Below, in pieces: positions 38,537-46,569 of a stretch of 64,000 nucleotides of DNA (within the stretch, counting starts at the first letter, position 1; the number at the start of each line of letters is the position of its first letter). A program made the position numbers and the translations under genes. This DNA comes from Propionimicrobium lymphophilum DSM 4903 (GTDB lineage Bacteria; Actinomycetota; Actinomycetes; Propionibacteriales; Propionibacteriaceae): the NCBI RefSeq assembly GCF_000423485.1, contig NZ_AUIB01000008.1, forward strand, positions 1-64,000, written 5' to 3'. The notes under the pieces were generated by a model, which saw only the letters and a list, made by a program, of their open reading frames with translations, made no database searches and was not told the DNA's origin.

Positions 38537-40132
38537 ATGAGTAGCCCACTGGCGATGCCAGATGTGTTCCACATTTACGACACGACTCTGCGCGACGGTA
38601 ACCAACAGGAAGGAATGCACCTTTCGGTTACCGACAAGTTGCGGATAGCAAGACTGCTGGATGAACTTGGCGTCAATTTCATCGAGGGTGGCTGGCCGGC
38701 AATGGTCGCTGGAGACGAGGACTTCTTTAAGTCTGCTGCCACAGAGCTCGAGCTGCGCAATGCGAAGCTCGTCGCATATGGCCGCACCCGTGAGCCCGGA
38801 CTTACCTGCGAGAACGATCCGGCGCTAGCCAAACTCGTCGAGGCTAATACCGAGGTAGTTTGCCTGGTAGCGAAGGCCCACGATGTTCACGTCTACGACG
38901 CGCTCCGCACGACGCTCGAAGAGAATTTGGCGATGGTCGACGAGACCGTGCGCTATCTGGTGGGCTTGGGGAAGAGAGTGTTCGTAGACCTGGAACACTT
39001 CTTCGACGGCTATAAGGCAAATCCCACCTACGCGATGGCGGTGCTGCGCAAGGCGGCAGAAGCTGGGGCGGAAGTGGTGGTGCTGTGTGACACCAACGGC
39101 GGGATGCTGCCGCACGACATGGGCGACATCGTGTCTGCTGCCACCCAGGTTGGCGTCGACCTCGGTGTGCACTGTCAGAACGATTCCGGCTGTGCGGTGG
39201 CCAACTCCATGTCTGCCCTTGATGCCGGCGTGATGCATGTGCAGGGCACGATTAATGGCTACGGTGAGCGTTCCGGCAACGTCGACCTGACCACGGTGAT
39301 CGCCAATCTGCAGCTTAAGTACAAGTGGCAGGTGATCAGCCCCGGACAACTCGGGACGCTGACGTCCATTAGTAATTCCATCGCAGAGATCGCCCATCAG
39401 CCGCTCAACCCGAGGCAACCGTTCGTCGGGCATTCGGCATTCGCCCACAAGGCTGGGCTGCACGCCAAGGCGGTGCAGATCAACGAGAATCTCTATCAGC
39501 ACGTGGATCCTAGGGCCGTGGGTAACAGCACCCACATGGTTATCAGCGAAATGGCTAGCAGGGCAAGTGTTCAGGTCAAGGGCGAAGAACTCGGGTTGGA
39601 TCTCTCCGACCGCAAAGTCGCCGATCAGATCGCTGAGCTGGTCAAGCAGCGCGAGTCCAAGGGCTATTCCTACGACCTCGCGGACGCTTCGTTCGAATTG
39701 CTGGTCCTTGACTATCTCGATCAGCTAGAATTGCCTTTCCAAGTGGTTAGCTGGAAGGTCGTGTCTGAGGACGATGGTTCCGAAGAAAACTCGGTTTCCG
39801 AGGCGAGCGTGAAGCTGATCGCTAATGGTTTGCGAGAAGGCGTGATTAGCGTTGGCAATGGGCCTGTTAATGCGCTCGGCCAGGCTCTTATTCAGGCCCT
39901 GAGTGGTGAGTATCCGTTCGTCAAAAGCTATAGCCTCACCGACTACAAGGTTCGCATCCTCGACATGGAAGCCGGAACTGACGCCGTCGTGAGGGTGATG
40001 ATCGTCACAACGGACGGCGAAACCACCTGGACAACGCTCGGCGTTGGCACCGACGTCATCGAGGCGAGTTGGGAAGCATTGGCTGACGCTTATCACTACG
40101 GCCTGATGAAGGGCTACGGTTCGAATAAGTGA
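38537..40132 (+). CDS. cimA: (R)-Citramalate synthase
   Basis: A 531-residue DRE-TIM metallolyase condensing pyruvate and acetyl-CoA to citramalate, the threonine-independent start of isoleucine synthesis. The segment YDTTLRDGNQQEG (14-26) carries the metal and catalytic residues, and HCQNDSGCAVANS follows in the barrel. A C-terminal LeuA-type allosteric domain (about 410-525) is present. The VYDTTLRDG start and length fit the CimA group rather than LeuA, but 2-isopropylmalate synthase activity cannot be excluded by eye. Its place between ilvE and the leu genes fits the role. GAGAGG lies before the ATG. Confidence 0.88.
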   Translation: MSSPLAMPDVFHIYDTTLRDGNQQEGMHLSVTDKLRIARLLDELGVNFIEGGWPAMVAGDEDFFKSAATELELRNAKLVAYGRTREPGLTCENDPALAKLVEANTEVVCLVAKAHDVHVYDALRTTLEENLAMVDETVRYLVGLGKRVFVDLEHFFDGYKANPTYAMAVLRKAAEAGAEVVVLCDTNGGMLPHDMGDIVSAATQVGVDLGVHCQNDSGCAVANSMSALDAGVMHVQGTINGYGERSGNVDLTTVIANLQLKYKWQVISPGQLGTLTSISNSIAEIAHQPLNPRQPFVGHSAFAHKAGLHAKAVQINENLYQHVDPRAVGNSTHMVISEMASRASVQVKGEELGLDLSDRKVADQIAELVKQRESKGYSYDLADASFELLVLDYLDQLELPFQVVSWKVVSEDDGSEENSVSEASVKLIANGLREGVISVGNGPVNALGQALIQALSGEYPFVKSYSLTDYKVRILDMEAGTDAVVRVMIVTTDGETTWTTLGVGTDVIEASWEALADAYHYGLMKGYGSNK

Positions 40133-40157
40133 GCGATAAGCGATTAGGCTTTAACGC

Positions 40158-40958
40158 ATGAGAATCGCTCGATTTGTGCTTGACGACCAGCCCCAATATG
40201 GGCTGGTCGAACTCGAAGAGGACCAGGGCTCGCACCCGCAGACTATCGCCGTTATCAATCGCGACCCGCTAGCTGGGCCGGTCAACTACACCGGCGAGCG
40301 AGTCGATCTGGCGGACGTGCGTCTACTTGCCCCCGTGATTCCGCGTTCGAAGATCGTCGCGGTTGGGAAAAACTATCCTCAGCACGCAGCCGAGTTCGGT
40401 TCGCAGGTGCCCGAGAATCCGCTGCTTTTCATTAAGCCGAATACTTCGGTGATCGGACCGAATGAACCGATCGTCAAGCCCGCAGAGACGCAGGACCTGC
40501 ACTACGAAGGCGAGCTCGCCGTCGTTATCGGCAGGATCTGCCGAAGGGTTCCGCTGGAACGCTCGCAGGAAGTCATTTTCGGCTACACGGCCGCTAACGA
40601 CGTAACTGCCCGTGACATCCAAAACGCGGAACAGCAGTGGACCAGGGCTAAGGGTTTCGACACCTTCTGCCCGCTTGGGCCATGGATTTCGACTCACCTG
40701 GACCTCAATGCGGCGGGCGATTTGGCCATAAAGACCACCCTGGACAGAGAGATTCGTCAAGAGGACACGACGAAGTCCATGGCGTTCGATGTTGCCCACC
40801 TGGTCAGCTACATAAGCCAGTTCACGACGCTGCTGCCCGGAGACGTCATCCTCACCGGAACTCCGGCTGGAGTCGGTCCGATGGAATCTGGCCAGCAGGT
40901 TAGCGTCGAAATCGAGGGGATTGGTACCTTGACCAACCCGGTTATGGACGAGAAGTGA
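40158..40958 (+). CDS. Fumarylacetoacetate hydrolase family protein
   Basis: A 266-residue FAH-fold enzyme with the central KIVAVGKNYPQHAAEFG segment, the metal-binding region LHYEGELAVVIG, and the TGTPAGVGP signature. Members hydrolyse or decarboxylate small dicarboxylic acids, for example oxaloacetate or acylpyruvates; the substrate is not deducible. In Actinobacteria this gene usually precedes gltX and tRNA genes. Here a CPBP protease takes the gltX position. TAGGCT ends 7 bases before the ATG (likely leaderless). Confidence 0.9.
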   Translation: MRIARFVLDDQPQYGLVELEEDQGSHPQTIAVINRDPLAGPVNYTGERVDLADVRLLAPVIPRSKIVAVGKNYPQHAAEFGSQVPENPLLFIKPNTSVIGPNEPIVKPAETQDLHYEGELAVVIGRICRRVPLERSQEVIFGYTAANDVTARDIQNAEQQWTRAKGFDTFCPLGPWISTHLDLNAAGDLAIKTTLDREIRQEDTTKSMAFDVAHLVSYISQFTTLLPGDVILTGTPAGVGPMESGQQVSVEIEGIGTLTNPVMDEK

Positions 40959-41893
40959 TTTTTACTGCTCCGCTGCAGACGCCAGAACCGGGCGTCAATT
41001 ACACGCGCGTTTTGGCACGCGATGACGACGCCGGCGTCACCAACAAATCTTTGGTCGGGTTGCTATGTGTCTTCTTCGGCTACCTAGTCGTGGTCATGGC
41101 GGTCGCTTATGTGGTGGTAAGCCTCGGTTGGCTGCTGCGCGGCCGCCCTGGGACCCTTGCCGAGTTCGCCTCCTACGCCATGCATTATGAGTACCCGGAG
41201 GGTCTGCTGGGCAGCCACCTTGGCCTCGCGACTATGACGCTGATCTGTTTCGGAGTCGTGTATTGGATACATCGGGTTCGACCGCGTTGGCTAGTCTCGG
41301 TGCAGCCTGGAATGCGGTGGCGCTATCTTCTTGCGTGCCTGCTAGTTGCATGCGTGGCATTGAACGCCATCTACTGGCTAAGCCGAATCGGCCAGCCATT
41401 CCAGCCTGACCTGCCCTCAAATGCCAGCTTGTGGTTTGCTTCTATCCTTATCGCTAGCCCGTTACAGGCAGCCGGGGAGGAGTTCGTGTTCCGCGGGTAT
41501 CTCATGCAGTCCGTTGGCACATTCGCAAGAAGTCCGTGGGTTTCCGTCGCCTTCTCCGCGGCTATTTTCGCGATGATGCATGGCAGCCAGAATCTGCCAC
41601 TCTTCGTCGATAGGCTCGGGTTCGGGTTGTTGGCCGGCGGCCTCGTCGTGCTAACCGGTGGGCTTGAGGCGGCGATCGCGGCTCACGTCATTAATAACGT
41701 ATTTTCGTTTGGCTACGCGACGCTTACCGGAACTCTGACACAAGCACACGCAATCTCGGTCTCCTCATGGACGACTACCGGATGGGATTTGGCCGCCTAC
41801 GCGATCACGTTCGCAGGCTGCTGGTTTGTGGGAAAGAAAATGAATGTTGCCCGTAAAACCCCCAATTTTGTATCTGGGGCAAAGACCGTGTAA
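40955..41893 (+). CDS. CPBP-family intramembrane metalloprotease
   Basis: A 312-residue integral membrane protein with about eight helices. The family motif EExxxR is at E175-E176-F-V-F-R180, followed by a histidine in FAMMHGSQN and an HVINN motif near residue 245. These form the glutamate/histidine active site of CAAX-protease/bacteriocin-processing (Abi/Rce1-like) enzymes. The GTG start overlaps the stop of the FAH gene (GTGA). Substrate unknown; such proteases sometimes confer self-protection against bacteriocins. Confidence 0.9.
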   Translation: MIFTAPLQTPEPGVNYTRVLARDDDAGVTNKSLVGLLCVFFGYLVVVMAVAYVVVSLGWLLRGRPGTLAEFASYAMHYEYPEGLLGSHLGLATMTLICFGVVYWIHRVRPRWLVSVQPGMRWRYLLACLLVACVALNAIYWLSRIGQPFQPDLPSNASLWFASILIASPLQAAGEEFVFRGYLMQSVGTFARSPWVSVAFSAAIFAMMHGSQNLPLFVDRLGFGLLAGGLVVLTGGLEAAIAAHVINNVFSFGYATLTGTLTQAHAISVSSWTTTGWDLAAYAITFAGCWFVGKKMNVARKTPNFVSGAKTV

Positions 41894-41952
41894 TGTTTCA
41901 TTCCGCGCGTTAAGCGAGACAACAAAATAGTTTGCTAGTTGAAACGCTGAAC

Positions 41953-42023
41953 TGGGGTATGGGGTAATGGTAGCCCGACGGTTTCTGGTTCCGTTAGTCT
42001 AGGTTCGAGTCCTAGTACCCCAA
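41953..42023 (+). tRNA. tRNA-Gln (CTG)
   Basis: Cloverleaf with acceptor TGGGGTA/TACCCCA, T-arm TAGGTTCGAGTCCTA and anticodon loop TTCTGGT (anticodon CTG). The closing pair of the anticodon stem (ACGGT/TCCGT) is a T-T mismatch. The 3' CCA is encoded directly after the discriminator base (42024-42026). It is paired with tRNA-Glu 31 bases downstream, a common actinobacterial arrangement. Confidence 0.92.
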
Positions 42024-42054
42024 CCAAGAGTTTCTAGCAAGAAAAACTAAACAT

Positions 42055-42127
42055 GGCCCCGTGGTGCAGAGGCCTAGCACGCAGCCCTCTCAAGGCTGAA
42101 ACGGCGGTTCGAATCCGCTCGGGGCTA
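42055..42127 (+). tRNA. tRNA-Glu (CTC)
   Basis: Cloverleaf with acceptor GGCCCCG/CGGGGCT, anticodon stem CAGCC/GGCTG around loop CTCTCAA (anticodon CTC), and T-loop GGTTCGAATCC. CCA is not encoded. A weak CCCTA/TAGGG hairpin follows at about 42139 without a T-tract. Confidence 0.95.
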
Positions 42128-42274
42128 CAAAGCAAAACCCTATCTGACTAGGGAATGCGTAGCAAAAAGGGTGAGATTAGACCCCCTCCAACCGGCGCGT
42201 GCATCTAGCGTGCAACTTCTTTACGGTGAGACAGTTGTTCCCATTTGTGGCTCTCCACTCGTCTGATTGCCGGC

Positions 42275-42751
42275 ATGAGCGACGATTTCTCCCCATTCAC
42301 TGACGATGGCCAGAACTCGCTACAGCGCTTCATCCCGACCAAAATTGGTGATTCTGACGGAATGACGATAATGGTGCTCTCCGGGGACGAAAATAAATAT
42401 CAGCTCAACGCTGTCGGACCTGTGACTAAGGACGGCTGCACTTTGCAAAAGTTCTTTTCTGCAAACGATGGGCTCACCGATGTGAGTGTCCCTTTTGCTT
42501 GTGGAGCTGAATACGTCGATCCCGCGATGGATTACTTGCTCATGCCGGACAGCAAGATGCCCGACGTTGTTTCTACCTATCGCACGCTATACGAGCAATA
42601 CAACAAAGAGACCTTTCGCGTGACCTCGTCAAATGGCACCTGCGACTCAGCCGCTAGAAAATGCGCGGTTGTAATAATGGTAGTTGACTGCGCTTCCGGT
42701 CGCAGAGAAAGCGAGCTGTCGATTTTTAGCCGAGCGCTTTTCGCTTCGTGA
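42275..42751 (+). CDS. Hypothetical protein after tRNA-Glu
   Basis: About 158 residues, starting at ATG 42275 (the frame is open from TTG 42245). It has five cysteines (DGCTLQK, FACGAEY, NGTCDS, RKCAVVIM, VDCAS) and polar strands, which looks like part of a secreted disulphide-bonded domain. However, no signal peptide is present in this frame. A different frame just upstream encodes ...VVPICGSPLV, so an upstream frameshift or 5' truncation is possible. No family recognised. It sits in the tRNA-flanking gap, a common insertion spot. Confidence 0.5.
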   Translation: MSDDFSPFTDDGQNSLQRFIPTKIGDSDGMTIMVLSGDENKYQLNAVGPVTKDGCTLQKFFSANDGLTDVSVPFACGAEYVDPAMDYLLMPDSKMPDVVSTYRTLYEQYNKETFRVTSSNGTCDSAARKCAVVIMVVDCASGRRESELSIFSRALFAS

Positions 42752-42760
42752 CTTATAAAT

Positions 42761-42882
42761 ATCTGCCAAACTCAACGCGCTAAACCTTGGTTTTACTAGT
42801 CACCTTTTCTGGCGCCTTGTTGACTAGGCGTTATGCTTTCGGCTAGCGCTCAAGAACTTTTAGTGAGTTGAGTTTGGCAGAT
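42761..42882. repeat. Nested inverted-repeat element
   Basis: ATCTGCCAAACTCAAC (42761-42776) is repeated as a perfect inverted copy GTTGAGTTTGGCAGAT (42867-42882). Pairing continues imperfectly inward (CTAAA/TTTAG), and a second CTAGTCA/TGACTAG pair lies inside. The 122-base element is between two convergent genes. It may be a bidirectional terminator or a small MITE-like remnant. Confidence 0.6.
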
Positions 42883-42894
42883 TTTCTAGTCTCT

Positions 42895-43614
42895 CTAGTC
42901 ATCGTCGCGGGCGAGCATCTCTGACAGGTGCTCGGCTGCCGCGATCACCGCCGGCGCGTGGAGGCGTCCGGGCTGGCGGGTCAGGCGCTCGATCGGGCCT
43001 GAAACTGAGATGGCGGCGATCACCTTGCCCTGCGGAGAACGCACCGGAGCGCTAACCGAGGCGACGCCCGCTTCGCGTTCTGCGACGGATTGTGCCCAGC
43101 CGCGCTTGCGTACGTTGCTTAGTCCGACTGCGGAAAAGTTTGATTCCGTCAATCCGCGAGAGAGCCTCTCTGGTTCTTCCCAGGCCAACAACACTTGTGC
43201 GGCGGATCCTGCCGTCAGGGACAGCTGGCTTCCGACAGGGATTGAATCGCGAAGGCCGCTGGGTCGGTCTGCGGCAGAAACACACACCCTGGTTTCGCCC
43301 TGACGCCTATAAAGCTGTGCGGATTCTCCTGTGATGTCGCGCAGGCGTTCCAAGACGGGGTCCGCTTTCACGAGTAACTTGTCGTCTCCGGCTGCCACCG
43401 CGAGCTCAACTAGGCGTGGTCCGAGCACGAACCTGCCTTGAAGATCTCTGGAGACTAGGCGATGAAATTCGAGCGCCACTGCAAGTCGATGCGCGGTGGG
43501 TCGTGCTAAGCCTGTGGCCTGTACTAGAGTAGCAAGTGTCATTGGGCCCGATTCGAGGGCCGTCAGCACTGAGGCTGCCTTGTCTAGTACGCCTACGCCA
43601 GAAGATTGTCCCAT
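42895..43614 (-). CDS. IclR-family regulator divergent from leuCD (LtbR/NdgR type)
   Basis: A 239-residue regulator with an N-terminal winged helix (VLTALESGPMTLATLVQATG, ARPTAHRLAVAL) and a C-terminal IclR effector domain (SVSAPVRSPQGKVIAAISVSGP). The position divergent from leuC is that of LtbR in Corynebacterium and NdgR in Streptomyces, which control leucine and other amino-acid genes. TAATCT ends 6 bases before the start codon (leaderless). The palindrome at 43619-43634 overlaps this promoter, which suggests autoregulation. Confidence 0.92.
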   Translation of the reverse strand: MGQSSGVGVLDKAASVLTALESGPMTLATLVQATGLARPTAHRLAVALEFHRLVSRDLQGRFVLGPRLVELAVAAGDDKLLVKADPVLERLRDITGESAQLYRRQGETRVCVSAADRPSGLRDSIPVGSQLSLTAGSAAQVLLAWEEPERLSRGLTESNFSAVGLSNVRKRGWAQSVAEREAGVASVSAPVRSPQGKVIAAISVSGPIERLTRQPGRLHAPAVIAAAEHLSEMLARDDD

Positions 43615-43618
43615 AGTT

Positions 43619-43634
43619 TGAGATTAGCATCTCA
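43619..43634. promoter_or_regulatory. Candidate IclR operator between regulator gene and leuC
   Basis: TGAGAT-TAGC-ATCTCA is a 6+4+6 perfect palindrome in the 50-base divergent gap. It covers the minus-strand hexamer TAATCT of the regulator gene and lies about where the -35 region of leuC would be (its -10 is GATAAT, 43653-43658, ending 6 bases before the ATG). Confidence 0.6.
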
Positions 43635-43664
43635 TTAGCTGGATGGCTACCGGATAATGGAAAC

Positions 43665-45062
43665 ATGGGAAAAACGCTTAGCCAGAAGGTATGGGATGAT
43701 CACGTTGTCAGGCGATCTGCAGGACAACCCGATTTGCTTTACATCGACCTTCAACTGCTGCACGAGGTAACAAGCCCGCAGGCCTTCGAAGGGCTACGCA
43801 TGGCTGGTCGCAAAGTGCGCAGGCCAGATCTGACTCAGGCCACCGAAGACCACAACACTCCTACGCTCGACATTTTTTCACCAATCGCGGATCCCACGAG
43901 CAGGAATCAGATCGAAACGCTTCGCAAAAACGTCAAGGAATTCGGTGTTCCTGCATTTCCTTTGGGCAATGACAACCAGGGCATCGTCCACGCAATCGGA
44001 CCTCAGCTTGGCCTGACCCAGCCTGGAATGACAATCGTGTGCGGCGACTCGCACACTTCGACTCATGGCGCGTTCGGTGCGTTGGCGTTTGGAATTGGCA
44101 CCTCCGAGGTGGAGCACGTGCTCGCCACCCAGACCCTGCAGCAAAAGAAGCTGAAGACCATGGCAGTGAACGTCGAGGGCGAGCTGCCCGAGGGCGTTGT
44201 GTCAAAGGACATCATTTTGAAATTGATTTCTATGGTTGGCACCGGCGGTGGCGCGGGGTACGTCGCGGAGTATCGCGGCTCCACCATCCGCAGCCTATCC
44301 ATGGATGCGCGCATGACGATCTGCAACATGTCCATCGAGTGGGGAGCTAAGGCCGGCATGATGGCTCCGGACCAGACCACTTTCGATTACCTGAAGGACA
44401 AGCCATACGCGCCCAAGGGCGCCGATTGGGACGAGGCTCTCGACTACTGGAAGAGCTTGTACAGCGATGACGATGCTGAATTCGACCGCGAGGTTTACAT
44501 CGATGCGACCAAGCTGACTCCGTTCGTCACCTGGGGAACGAACCCTGGGCAGGGCATCGAACTGGGCGATCGGGTCCCCGATCCCGAGCAGTTCGAGAAC
44601 TCCACGGACCGCGCCGCCGCAAAGCGTGCGCTGGAATACATGGATCTGCGCGCGGGCACGCCGATGCGCGATATCAAGATTGACACTGTGTTCTTGGGCT
44701 CGTGCACTAACGGACGAATTGAGGACCTGCGCATGGCAGCGGACGTCGTCTGTGGCAAGAAGATCAAGGATGGTGTCCGCATGCTTGTCGTCCCCGGGTC
44801 GGCTGCAATTCGCAACCAGGCGATGGAGGAGGGCCTAGACAAGGTTTTCACCGACTTCGGTGCCGAGTGGCGCTTCGCCGGCTGCTCCATGTGTCTGGGC
44901 ATGAACCCGGACAAGCTGACACCGGGGGAGCGTTCCGCCTCCACAAGCAACCGAAACTTCGAAGGACGACAGGGCCCCAAGGGCAGGACCCACCTGGTTA
45001 GCCCACTCGTGGCGGCAGCCACCGCCATCACGGGTCATTTGTCCAGCCCCGCCGATCTGTAA
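43665..45062 (+). CDS. leuC: 3-Isopropylmalate dehydratase large subunit
   Basis: A 465-residue aconitase-family subunit that isomerises 2-isopropylmalate (and citramalate in organisms using CimA). The [4Fe-4S] ligands are seen in [13 protein letters not shown] and [10 protein letters not shown]. The segment [19 protein letters not shown] is typical. The message is likely leaderless (GATAAT 6 bases before ATG). leuD follows after 9 bases. Confidence 0.96.
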   Translation: MGKTLSQKVWDDHVVRRSAGQPDLLYIDLQLLHEVTSPQAFEGLRMAGRKVRRPDLTQATEDHNTPTLDIFSPIADPTSRNQIETLRKNVKEFGVPAFPLGNDNQGIVHAIGPQLGLTQPGMTIVCGDSHTSTHGAFGALAFGIGTSEVEHVLATQTLQQKKLKTMAVNVEGELPEGVVSKDIILKLISMVGTGGGAGYVAEYRGSTIRSLSMDARMTICNMSIEWGAKAGMMAPDQTTFDYLKDKPYAPKGADWDEALDYWKSLYSDDDAEFDREVYIDATKLTPFVTWGTNPGQGIELGDRVPDPEQFENSTDRAAAKRALEYMDLRAGTPMRDIKIDTVFLGSCTNGRIEDLRMAADVVCGKKIKDGVRMLVVPGSAAIRNQAMEEGLDKVFTDFGAEWRFAGCSMCLGMNPDKLTPGERSASTSNRNFEGRQGPKGRTHLVSPLVAAATAITGHLSSPADL

Positions 45063-45071
45063 AGGAAAACC

Positions 45072-45671
45072 ATGGAAAAGTTCACTTCGCACACTGGCAT
45101 CGGTGTTCCGCTACAGCGCAGCAACGTAGATACCGATCAAATCATCCCTGCCGTCTACCTGAAGCGCATCGCGCGCACCGGCTTCGAGGACGGCCTGTTC
45201 GCTTCTTGGCGAAAGGACGAAGATTTCATTCTTAACCAGCCCGAGTACAAAGACGGATCTGTTCTGGTCGTCGGCCCAGACTTCGGCACTGGCAGCTCGC
45301 GTGAGCACGCCGTTTGGGCCCTGCAGAACTATGGCTTCAAGGTGGTCATCGGCTCCTGCTTCGGCGAGATCTTCCGCAACAACGCGGGTAAAGCCGGCCT
45401 GCTGATTGCCCTCGTGCCGCAGGAAACCGTAGATGCGCTTTGGGAGTACACCAAGGCTAATCCAGGCGCGCAGATCAGCGTCGACTTGCCTAGCCAAACC
45501 ATCACCGCAGGCGAGGATAGCTACGGGTTTGAAATTGACGAGTACACCAAGCACCGGCTGCTTAATGGGCTTGACGATATCGCTATCACGCTAACCCACG
45601 AGGACGATATCGCCGCATTCGAGAAGAATCGTCCCAGCTGGAAGCCGCGCACGCTGCCGAAGCTGGTTTAG
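45072..45671 (+). CDS. leuD: 3-Isopropylmalate dehydratase small subunit
   Basis: A 199-residue swivel-domain subunit that completes the LeuCD enzyme. The segments [15 protein letters not shown] and [17 protein letters not shown] are family signatures. AAAGGAAA precedes the ATG, and a strong terminator follows. Confidence 0.96.
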   Translation: MEKFTSHTGIGVPLQRSNVDTDQIIPAVYLKRIARTGFEDGLFASWRKDEDFILNQPEYKDGSVLVVGPDFGTGSSREHAVWALQNYGFKVVIGSCFGEIFRNNAGKAGLLIALVPQETVDALWEYTKANPGAQISVDLPSQTITAGEDSYGFEIDEYTKHRLLNGLDDIAITLTHEDDIAAFEKNRPSWKPRTLPKLV

Positions 45672-45684
45672 CTAATCTGAAAAG

Positions 45685-45723
45685 ACCGTCCCAACCAAAA
45701 CAATTTTGGCTGGGACGGTTTTT
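45685..45723 (+). terminator. leuCD terminator
   Basis: ACCGTCCCA pairs with TGGGACGGT, and after one mismatch CCAAAA pairs with TTTTGG. The stem is followed by five T residues. Confidence 0.9.
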
Positions 45724-45759
45724 CATGCTTTGACCAACCAAAGATTAAGCTTGGTTAAC

Positions 45760-46542
45760 ATGTGCGAGTCGGCAAGGTTCAAGACCTGGGGCAAACTGCG
45801 AAGACTAAACGACGAATCGACCGATTCGTTCGCCCTGGCCTCGATCTCTCCGCTTCTAAAACCGCTATTTAGCCCGGTGGCGAAGTTCTCGTGGCAGGGC
45901 GGTGAGAACATCCCTAAGACGGGGCCCGTGATTATCGCAGCGAACCACATCTCCTCGCTCGATCCTGTCCTGCTCGGCCTATTCTTAGCCCATCAGGGCC
46001 GGTGGCCGCACTATCTGGCCCGCGCGAATCTATGGGAAAACAAGCTGCTTAAGAAGATTCTTGTAAACAGCGGGCAGATTCCCGTTCATCGCGCAACAGC
46101 CAAGGCCATCGAATCGCTTGCGGAAGCAGAGAAGTCACTAGTTAAAGGTAATGCCGTGATCATCTATCCGGAAGGCACTATCACTTTTGACCCGCTGGAA
46201 TGGCCAATGGCGATTCATGTCGGAGTCGCAAAACTGGCGCTTATGGCTAAGCAGAACGTTGTTCCCGTGGGGCAGTGGGGTGCTAATTATCTGCTTCCGC
46301 CTAGAAAGATTAGAAAGCCGAGTCTCAAGCGCCGGGAGATTAGGGTCGTCGCTGGCCAACCGGTTGACCTTTCAGATCTATTCTCAGATTCCCCGGACAG
46401 GGAAAGCGTCGGTGAGGCGAGCCGCAGAATATTCAAAGCGATTCTTGCTAAAACTGCTGATGCGAGACGGGAGCTCATCCCCGAAACCGTGTGGAATCAT
46501 AGGAAAAAGCAGCGTGTGTCTCCAGTCGAGCCCGTGCGTTAG
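45760..46542 (+). CDS. plsC: 1-Acyl-sn-glycerol-3-phosphate acyltransferase
   Basis: A 260-residue PlsC-type enzyme making phosphatidic acid at the membrane. The HX4D motif is H63-ISSL-D68, followed by the IYPEGTI motif. The frame is open from 45706, inside the leuD terminator, so the ATG at 45760 is used; TAAGCT ends 8 bases upstream. In related genomes plsC is followed by gpsA and ddl; gpsA is missing here. Confidence 0.9.
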   Translation: MCESARFKTWGKLRRLNDESTDSFALASISPLLKPLFSPVAKFSWQGGENIPKTGPVIIAANHISSLDPVLLGLFLAHQGRWPHYLARANLWENKLLKKILVNSGQIPVHRATAKAIESLAEAEKSLVKGNAVIIYPEGTITFDPLEWPMAIHVGVAKLALMAKQNVVPVGQWGANYLLPPRKIRKPSLKRREIRVVAGQPVDLSDLFSDSPDRESVGEASRRIFKAILAKTADARRELIPETVWNHRKKQRVSPVEPVR

Positions 46543-46569
46543 CCGTTCACAATTTTATTTAGGAAACTG

